This document shows, one piece after another, positions 56,477-64,000 of a stretch of DNA of 64,000 nucleotides (positions are counted from its first letter, which is position 1; the number at the start of each line of letters is the position of its first letter). Source of the stretch: Ectocarpus siliculosus (taxonomy: Eukaryota; Sar; Phaeophyceae; Ectocarpales; Ectocarpaceae); the NCBI GenBank assembly GCA_000310025.1, contig FN649744.1:361940-425939 (forward strand), read 5' to 3'. The notes beneath the pieces are model-generated. The model made no database searches. It saw only the letters and a list, made by a program, of their open reading frames with translations, and had not been told where the DNA came from. The position numbers and the translations under genes were made by a program.

Positions 56477-57259
56477 TGACACATACCGGTAGCGACCACC
56501 ACACAATTGGTTCTCTAGAAGTATTATGTACTTGTCGTAGAATATACTGGTATGTTCTTATCTTAGGCGTGTGTGTCCGGTGTGTCCGGTGTCCATGCTT
56601 CCGAAACCCATTGCGACAGTCAAGGAGAGCCACCGATGTATGTTCATATCGTTTAGGGGGACAATACTTCGCTGCGACTGGAGAAGATATGTCATGCAAG
56701 GATGCAACAACAGCAACGAGCACCAGGTGAGCAGTGTAAGTATTGGTAGTCTACAGCAGGTCACCTATCTATACGTTTGGTAAGCAAAACGACAACAAAC
56801 AAGTCCAGTCTATCTAGTCCTGTTTAGCCCGAACCTGTCAGGTACGGAATGCGTTTATGTGAATGCATGCAGCAACGCCCGTGTTTAGATTCCCTTTTGG
56901 TGCTCAGCAAGCTCGCACACTACAAAAAAAAATGTATTATAGTCTAAATCTTAATCTTTCTCTTTGAGCCTCAAACGGCCGAACCCTGCTCAGACGCATG
57001 ATGATCTATCTGTGGAGATAATATAGATACGGCGGTTCGACTTCGCGGTTGTCACGGAGTACAGAGCACTCCGGGGCCCGCGTGCGTGTCGTGTCGTCTA
57101 GATTACATACGTAGATATACAGATACCTCACGGTTGCGGATGGGATGGATTGTACATACATACGTACATCTGCCACGAGGTAGACACACTGCATACTACA
57201 CATGTGATACGAAAGATCCAAACTCTCAACAACATATACAATATATTGAGGCTGTGGAA

Positions 57260-57387
57260 GGCCCTAAATAACGCCGGTACGTGCCTGGCGCATCGTTCGG
57301 CGCTATTCCGAGGGACCGGCGGCAATGCACAGAATGAAGTGGTGGTTCGATCTGTGCCCAGCAATTTCACCGGCGCTATATAGGGCC
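57260..57387. mobile_element. Short MITE family 3, copy 1
   Basis: 128 bp with 19 bp inverted ends: GGCCCTAAATAACGCCGGT at the left, and ACCGGCGCTATATAGGGCC at the right, 17 of 19 matching when inverted. The right sub-terminal part (CTGTGCCCAGCAATTTCACC) is shared with 61891-61931. No clear target duplication. Confidence 0.65.
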
Positions 57388-59743
57388 ACCGGTGCTAATC
57401 CATTTGATGAGACCCCACCCACTGCCACCTGCCACTGCTGTTGTACCGACTCTCCTGCCTGTCTCCGTAGCTACCGAGAGGCGCGAGGCGGGGTAGAGAA
57501 CGGATTCCTGATGTCGTGCCCCCCCTCGGCAAAAAAAAAAAATGGAAAATGAACCCATTCATCATCCCAGCAGTGCAGCAGTCGATTGTCGATCGATTGG
57601 GTACACACACCTTGGACACGACGCCACGCATCGGATCCCGGCATCCGGAGGGTTTGTGGAGACACGCGAGCACAAGGGAGACAAGTCGCGCACGACGGTG
57701 TGGGGGGCTTTTTTGCGGCGCCAACGCGCTCAGGTAGGCCGGAGGGGGGGTTGGCGTGGTTAGTGTTCTGATCTTAGCGGCACGAGATTGTGTAATGCCG
57801 GATTATCATCAGACTGAACCAAACCAAGACAGCAGGCAGACGATGGCAAGCGTGTAGTATTGCCTTTAGCCCTTCCGACCGGGCAGGAAGCGCGCCGCGA
57901 GCTCGAGATCGGATCAGACGGATCTCGGAGGGAAAGAACGAGCTCTACTCCCGGCCCGTCCCCGAGAGGGTATTTGCCCCCCGGTGTTGCGTGTGGGTCA
58001 AAGGTCGCAGCAGCGGACATGAGCTTCGATCGAACGGTGCTATTGTTTCATTTTTCAAAAGCAGTTGTGGAGGAAGAAAAAGCTCTGTACATTGATTGTA
58101 CAGCCCCACAACTCTTCTATCTGGAATACACAACCCTTTCTTCCCTCCGAAGTAAAGCCTGTCCAGTGCCCAGACCGACCGCACATGATATTAGTTTGCC
58201 CCGTGTTCCCTGGTACACGGAAAGGGACGGGTGCAAACGCTCTCCCATGACTCTGCTGTCTGCTTGGCTGCCTCGACGTGACCGGAGTCAAAAAGCCAAA
58301 GCCACACACACACAATTGACGGAGTGACAAAAGAGTTGATTAATGCTACTTCCCCAACATGAAAAATTCCGCGTTTGTTGTTTTTTGGACGGATGTTTTT
58401 TTTTCGTCTCTTTGGTGACGAGTCATGATGCCCTCCCTCATGCGCTGCCTGCTGCGTGCTGTGTTCTCTGTATGATAGCCCTCGATCTTTGCGTATTCAG
58501 CCAACAGCAGCAGCTCTCGCAACGGCTCGTATGCTACTGCTCTTCTTACTTTGCACCACGTTTGGCCGGCATTGCACGGACCGACCGCATCGTTATTTCT
58601 TGCCGCTTTGTTGTTGCGCGCGGTATCAGCGTAGTTTTGCGCAGTATTTACCTGGTATTGTTTTGTAGGCAGAATAACGTGGTTCACTTTTCGGCCTTGT
58701 TTGTGTCCTGTTCTAACGTGTTCGCGACATACATAGCTGCGTCATCGAGGCCTCTTGGTTTGCCCAATCACCAATCACAGAGCCGGATGGCTGCGCGTGT
58801 GTGCGGATGCATCAACGTGCTCCTGACGGCGCACCTTCCCTCTCTCTCTATGTCCCCGCTGGCATCGATCACAAACCACCCTCCGCCATCTCACCTTTCT
58901 GCCTATTGTGCAGCGCTCTACAATACAAAGTACTGGTATGTCCTGTTGATTTGTAGGAGGGGGAGAACCGCGATTGATTAAAAAATACTGCAATAAACGT
59001 GCGTCCGTTTCTCTCCCGCTCCGCACAGCAGTAGCGCGGCAGGGTGCACATTTGTGGCGTGTAGTATGCACCTAGGTGGACTGAGTGCTGCTGTGACAAC
59101 GACGAGAAACACGGCAGAAAAAGTACCTGACACAGCGTACAGCAGGAAGCACTCAACTCGTGCTTAATGATTTCTCACAAGGTTGAAAAATCAACGTTCG
59201 GTCCAACCCTTGTCTCCAAAACCCAAGCATGGGTGTGACGCGAGCGAGCACCGTGTGCAGAGAGCTAGCTATGCATACAAAGAGAGGCAATATCGAACAT
59301 CGGGGTTTTGAGTGCATCCATCGGCATCCATCAGCATCCATCACCGGCACAATACTCAGATGTGGGAGCACAGCAACACCAGCATACAAACACCAGGCAG
59401 GCAACTCGGTTCAATTCGAGACATGAGCCAGCCAACAGCCAACAGCAGCATTAGTGCCGCTTCTCCCAAGTCCCTCTTTACACACATGTGCTGCTGACTG
59501 CTCTACCTCCTTTGTGCTCGCTCGTGTGCTGGTGCTCTACTGTACCTCATTTCGTCTCCGCAGGCGGAGAACCCAGCAATCTTGGTTGTGAAACGTACCA
59601 GTAAAACCCTCTCTACCAGTCAGTCAGTCCTGCCTTGCTGCTGCTGTATCGGGCGCGCAAGAGGGAGGGAGCGTCGGCTAAAGAGCGGACTAGACTAAAT
59701 AGTAGCGGGTGCGCCGCGGCGCTTCTTGTGCAGGATTGAAGGG

Positions 59744-62700
59744 ATGATGGAAGATCCCGGGGGTGCCATGCATGACAACAACGACAACGCCACTGGTGGG
59801 GGGGCGACGACAAAGTCGGTGAGTTATTTAGTTGGCCGGGGTGAAGAAATGGAAACCAAGACCGCCGCTGCGCCAGAGTTTGTATGAGCGTATGTTAGAA
59901 TGAGGTTTGGGTCATTTGATTTGATTTTTCCCGACGGGTGGGCTGGCGGTCAAAGTGGTGTGTTGAATGATGCGTTCATCGTCACGAAGGGAATGTACTC
60001 CGTGCTTGGCATACATATCGGCTGCTACTCAGTGTGTGATGGAGTACATACACTCTGGTGTGAAGACTCGTATTGTAAGTGTTGCGATATGTTGAGTACG
60101 AAGCGGTATGCATGTGTGAAACGGGATGCCTTAGGTCGACTCATGCATTTACATTCAAGTCTGACGAACTTCTGCTGCAGCATATACCGTTGGTGTTCTT
60201 GTGGAAGAGAAGGATTTGCTGACAAGTCGAAAAAAAGAAACTGAAAATCCATCTTCTCCGGATCGGCTCGGGTTGACGTTTGACCGCTGGCATGGTGGTG
60301 GGTAGGCTGAGCCTCACGTCACCGACCGTCAAATCAACCGTCCGCCGTTAGAGCGAATACTATTGCCTACCGCAGTAGTATACACTAGCTGGGGTTGTGT
60401 GCTGGTTCCCACAGGAAAAGGACAGGAGGTTCTGGGTTTGCCAGCAGCAGTAGCAGCAGCAGCAAGCACACAAAAAATACGAGAGTGCTGCTCCCGAAAT
60501 GTTTCGCTTCTTTCCACATGCATGTGCACCCATGTATGTACAAGAACGATTTGTTGTTTGGCATATGTTATTCTTGCACCGGGAGGAGGGCAGAGCGTGG
60601 TTCTCTTCAACCTTCAACCTTCAACCCTCGAAATCTTGTGTACTTCGGAAGCATTGTTTTTGTCATTGGCCCGGGCCGACCTCGGGGTGAGAATCTTATA
60701 TCTTTTTTAAGAAACCTTTCTTGTGATCGATCGTGTGTGCATATCATACATACAGAAGATGCATGTACATAGATTAACATGTAGATTTCTAATACTGCTG
60801 TAGGAGGAAGTTGCATGCTCTAACATCTCGTTTGCTGCTGGAGCAATCAGGAAGAAATCAACATAGAGTATACGTGAGGCATCACAACGAGTCGTCCGCC
60901 CCCTTGAGGCCTCCCTCTCTCATGAAAAAGAAAAATAGGCCTGGACCGAGCTGCGTTGTATGTAGATGATGCAGTAATTCTTCCAGGGATAAAGAGTAGC
61001 GCATGATAAGGAGGAACGGCAGCAGCCCCATTAAACTTGGAAGGAAGTAGTCTACAGTAGATGTGCACGCACTTCATCCCGAAACGATTCCCACGCTTGC
61101 ATGCTGTTCCCGTTTACGCTCGGGTTTTCATGATGGAGGGAGGGAGAGAGTTATTTTAGTTGATGATCGCATCCTCGACATCGTGCATCAGTGCCTAGGG
61201 TTAAGGACACTATCAAATACAAGTAAAAATGTGCATGCCCGCGTTGAAAAGGGCAGGCAGGCTTGCCGATACAGAGTCGTGGTCCCGGTTTGGCGGCCTA
61301 TACTTTTAGTGTCACAAAATGTTGTTAAAGTACCACTATTGAGGGCATCGCCGCTAAACTGGGTTGGCAGTTTTGTGGTACAAGTAGTACAGTACAGATG
61401 GCGCCCGTACTCAAGAACCTCTATTAATAGTTTCGGCCGAGGCTGGGGTTCTTACAGTACAGTACAAGTACAGTCAGCAGTAGCTCCTCTTGTGGGCTAC
61501 AAATGGCCGCTATTTAAATTGTGGTGTAAGGGGTTCTTAACAGGGCTCACAAATGGTGCTCAAGTTCGTATGCGTAGCTTCTGATTTATTCGAGTCTTAA
61601 TTTCCTAGCTGCGAAGTTCCTGAGTGCGGGGGCTATGTGTAGTGTGACTACCGAGGTGCAACCGTGCCACGAGATTGCGGAACCGCTACCTATTCAGGGC
61701 ATGCCGCTAAACAGAGAAGCAACCGCTAACACCGGGACTACGACTGTGTGAGCAGCACGGCGTATATGGTGGTTCCGGTTCAATGCCGGCACGGCACGGT
61801 ACGGTACGGTTGGTGCCAGCCCCTTGAACCGGTATTGTAACGGGCAACCGACATCATTCAGAGTATGGTATGAACCAGCTTGAATATTCCATCTGTGCCA
61901 GACGATTTCACCGGCACTATTTAGGGCAACCGGCATTATAGCGGGACCACTATAGTAATGAAGTACACTGCTGCTTGCCGTAGTAGTTCAGACACGGCCG
62001 GTTGGTAAAGATAGTTGCTGTTCTCTTTTTGCCATGTACCGAAGAAGTAGAAGACAAACGGATGAAGGGCAGAAAACAGGAGACATGTTGACGATATACT
62101 CTCAGGCGTGATGCCGCATTTGGATTAAGAAAATCCACCTAGTACATGTATCATCTACCCGCGGGAATAAGTCATTCGAAGGGGCCAACACGCGTTGCTC
62201 GCCCTGCTAGCATATGTATTGTTTTAGATTTATACTATGCCATCAATATCACTATATAGTAGTATCATTCACCCACCCCCACGCGTTTGCCTTCCTCACC
62301 CAGCTTGACCCAACCCTCCCCCTCCGGACACATGGTGGTATATATATCGGATCGGTCGCTGTACGGGGGACCTCCCTCCCCTATCGGCAGCCTGCCGCCG
62401 GAGGAGCAGCGCAACCTACCCTGCAGCAACAAGAGCAGCGGTTCGGCAAGCGCGGGTCCGGACAGGCGTTCGCCCTCGGGCTTTTCCAGATCCTCAAGAC
62501 GGAGGATCCGAAGGTCATCGGGTGGTCCGCGTCCGGAAAGGCGTTTCGCATCGGGGACTCGGAGAAGTTCTGCAAGGAGATCATGCCGAGGTTTTTCAAA
62601 CGTGAGAAAATAGGCGCTGTCTGTGTGTACTGTACCGCTGAACCAGCAAGACCAAAATATCGGGAGGGTATGCCTAGTAGACTATTCAAACCCGATCTTA

Positions 62701-64000
62701 AGCACTGGCCTGTCCGCATGTTCTCTACTGAACTTACCGCTGAACCGCAGAACCATTCCAACCAGAATATGAGGAGATTTCGGCTATTGTAGGCTTTTCA
62801 ACCCCGAGATCAGCGCTGTCTACATGTACTGTACCGCAAGCACATGAGAAATGCCTTGCCCCTCGGTGCGGCATTTGGTTGTCTTGGAGGGGATGAACCT
62901 CTTGGTTTCGGTTGATTGTCTAGACGTCATCTGTGTCCTGGCGTCTGTCTTGTGGTCTTGTGGTATGTCACTGCTACTGCTGAAGGAGGACAGAACGCTT
63001 ACAAGAACGATGCATACCATGCGTGCATTCCAGGGTGTTTTCTAGATGGGTTGTCCAGAGGATAGGTAGAAGTTTAGGTTTAGGTCTTGCGCGCGAGGAC
63101 AAGATGAGGGGTAGTCATGTTTGAGCCCAGCCCCGGAAGGGAGGGGTTCCGTATGGCACGACTGCAACAACGTAACGACTAAACTCCACCCTATCCCCTT
63201 CAACTGCTGTGGTTCTACATATGTGCAGTCTATCTCGAACGGTTAGTCTTTCTTTCAGTGACTGTATGTATTTTGTCTATACACAAAGCTTTAGATTAGA
63301 GAAGCCTTAGACCGGGGTACAGCAGTAGTCACTTCCGTTTCTCGACTCCGAGACCAAACGAGTCGCTCTCCCCGTATATCTGACATGCAACACACTACTG
63401 TACCGAACCTCCTTGCTGCCCGGCCGTGGTGCATCCATCGTCCTTGGTCGACTCGACTCGACCGATCGCCCTCTTGCAGAGAACAAGTACTCGAGCTTCC
63501 AACGGCAGCTGAACCTGTACGGGTTTCGTAAGCTGGTGAGGGGAAACGAGGCGGGAGGATACATGCACCCCCTTTTCGAGAGGGGCAAGCCGGAGCAGCT
63601 GAGCCAGGTCCGCAGAGGCTTCTTTCCAGAGGTGAGTTTCCACGAAGGGATGGTGGAATTAAGAAATGAAGGAAAAGCCGCTGAATAGCTGTGAGCGTGT
63701 GTCTTGTTATGTAGGTTGCGAAGGCGTGCACGGCTGAAGGTGAGGTGGCTTTGAGCGTCAAGACGTTTGTGTGTGTCTTGTTAGAGTGCGGAGGTGCCTC
63801 TATAGTAGGAGGCCTTTCCTCAGCTACGGAGAGACATAAGATTTGAGCCTCGCTCAATAAGACCATAGGTGTTTATTACGACAGCTGAAAGATAGGCAGC
63901 TTTGCATTGCAAGCCTGAAGACATGTGTGTTTGTGTAGTGTCTTGTTTGAGTGTGATGGCAAATATAAGCGAGGCAACTCTGTGCCTCAAGACTTCCGTG
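59744..64000 (+). CDS. HSF: Heat shock transcription factor, N-terminal part (3' end beyond window)
   Basis: Three exons join in frame: 59744-59818, 62391-62601 and 63480-63631, with introns of phase 0 and phase 1. A GTGAGT donor at 63632 shows that the gene continues past the window. Residues 1-49 are Gly/Asn/Gln-rich (DNNDNATGGG, TLQQQEQRFG). Residues ~50-140 form the winged-helix HSF DNA-binding domain: FALGLFQILK, VIGWSASGKAFRIGD, EIMPRFFKQNKYSSFQRQLN, LYGFRKL, HPLFERGK. The recognition helix (SSFQRQLNLYGF) is canonical except for Gln where many HSFs have Val. The intron in the middle of the domain falls between FFK and NKYSSF, a common HSF intron position. HSFs trimerise and activate chaperone genes from nGAAn heat shock elements. 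The trimerisation and activation regions lie outside this window. Confidence 0.92.
61394..61640. mobile_element. MITE family 2, copy 2 (inverted)
   Basis: About 247 bp in HSF intron 1. The left end ACAGATGGCGCCCGTACTCA pairs with the inverse of ACACATAGCCCCCGCACTCA at the right end. Read in reverse, the interior matches 56247-56476. Confidence 0.7.
61891..61931. mobile_element. MITE family 3 end fragment
   Basis: ATCTGTGCCAGACGATTTCA, then CCGGCACTATTTAGGGCAACC, matches the right end of 57260-57387. A complete left end is not found. It lies in HSF intron 1. Confidence 0.5.
62606..62840. repeat. Imperfect duplication in HSF intron 2
   Basis: GCGCTGTCTGTGTGTACTGT and ACCGC (about 62612-62640) recur as GCGCTGTCTACATGTACTGT and ACCGC (about 62812-62836). 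TATTCAAACCCGAT/TTTTCAACCCCGAG stretches precede or follow each. A diverged tandem duplication of about 190 bp. Confidence 0.45.

Larger units (their letters stand above)
55339..59743. other. Spacer with MITEs; no supported gene
   Basis: It contains MITE copies at 56247-56476 and 57260-57387. A stretch ending at a possible donor (57577-57733, before GTAGGC) and the open frame 57860-58327 read somewhat protein-like, without a recognised domain or firm splice partners. The part before 59744 is probably the 5' leader of the heat shock factor; a CAG acceptor just before the ATG (about 59731-59733) suggests a leader intron. Confidence 0.4.

Overview
The window looks like nuclear DNA of a brown alga (stramenopile), most like Ectocarpus. 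The strongest sign is a gene with two EsV-1-7 cysteine motifs (C-X4-C-X15-C-X2-H), a family greatly expanded in brown algae. Other signs are intron-rich genes with GT-AG sites, long gene-poor spacers, many small inverted-repeat transposons and minisatellites, and two 100-N scaffold gaps. There is no bacterial-style operon, no rRNA gene, no CRISPR array, and no recognisable reverse transcriptase or capsid gene. I rebuilt gene models by eye from exon frames, splice sites and intron phases. Every joined model stays in frame, but none has transcript support here.

Layout from left to right. (1) 1-1349, minus: 5' part of a cysteine-rich zinc-binding-like protein of unknown role. (2) 1.35-9.26 kb: no convincing gene, but a nested higher-order minisatellite (5.04-5.68 kb). 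(3) 9260-13337, plus: EsV-1-7 protein, 4 exons, 949 aa. (4) 13.3-19.8 kb: gene-poor, with simple repeats and a scaffold gap. (5) 19772-22203, minus: Gln/Ala/Ser-rich protein, 713 aa, head-to-head with (6) 22638-28811, plus: a probable STN1 telomere-capping OB-fold protein. Its first intron holds two adjacent 1.22 kb Harbinger-like elements and a MITE. (7) 28.8-32.9 kb: gene-poor. (8) 32875-41987, minus: pre-mRNA splicing factor PRP38 with a long Arg/Ser tail and a C-terminal Hub1-interaction-like motif, 10 exons, 793 aa. (9) 42.0-44.5 kb: two MITE copies. (10) 44460-49313, plus: two-domain cytidine-deaminase-like protein, 8 exons, 531 aa. (11) 52056-55338, plus: 3' part of an unrecognised protein with two membrane segments. 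(12) 55.3-59.7 kb: MITEs. (13) 59744-64000, plus: heat shock transcription factor, continuing past the window end.

The identified genes are housekeeping or regulatory (splicing, telomere capping, nucleoside metabolism, heat-shock and EsV-1-7 regulation) and do not form one pathway. The most novel points are the STN1 gene with a basic low-complexity insert splitting its OB fold, the twin inverted Harbinger-like elements whose terminal repeats match within each copy but differ between copies, the PRP38 with its C-terminal motif, and a deaminase that has lost one zinc cysteine and seems to use a GC-AG intron.
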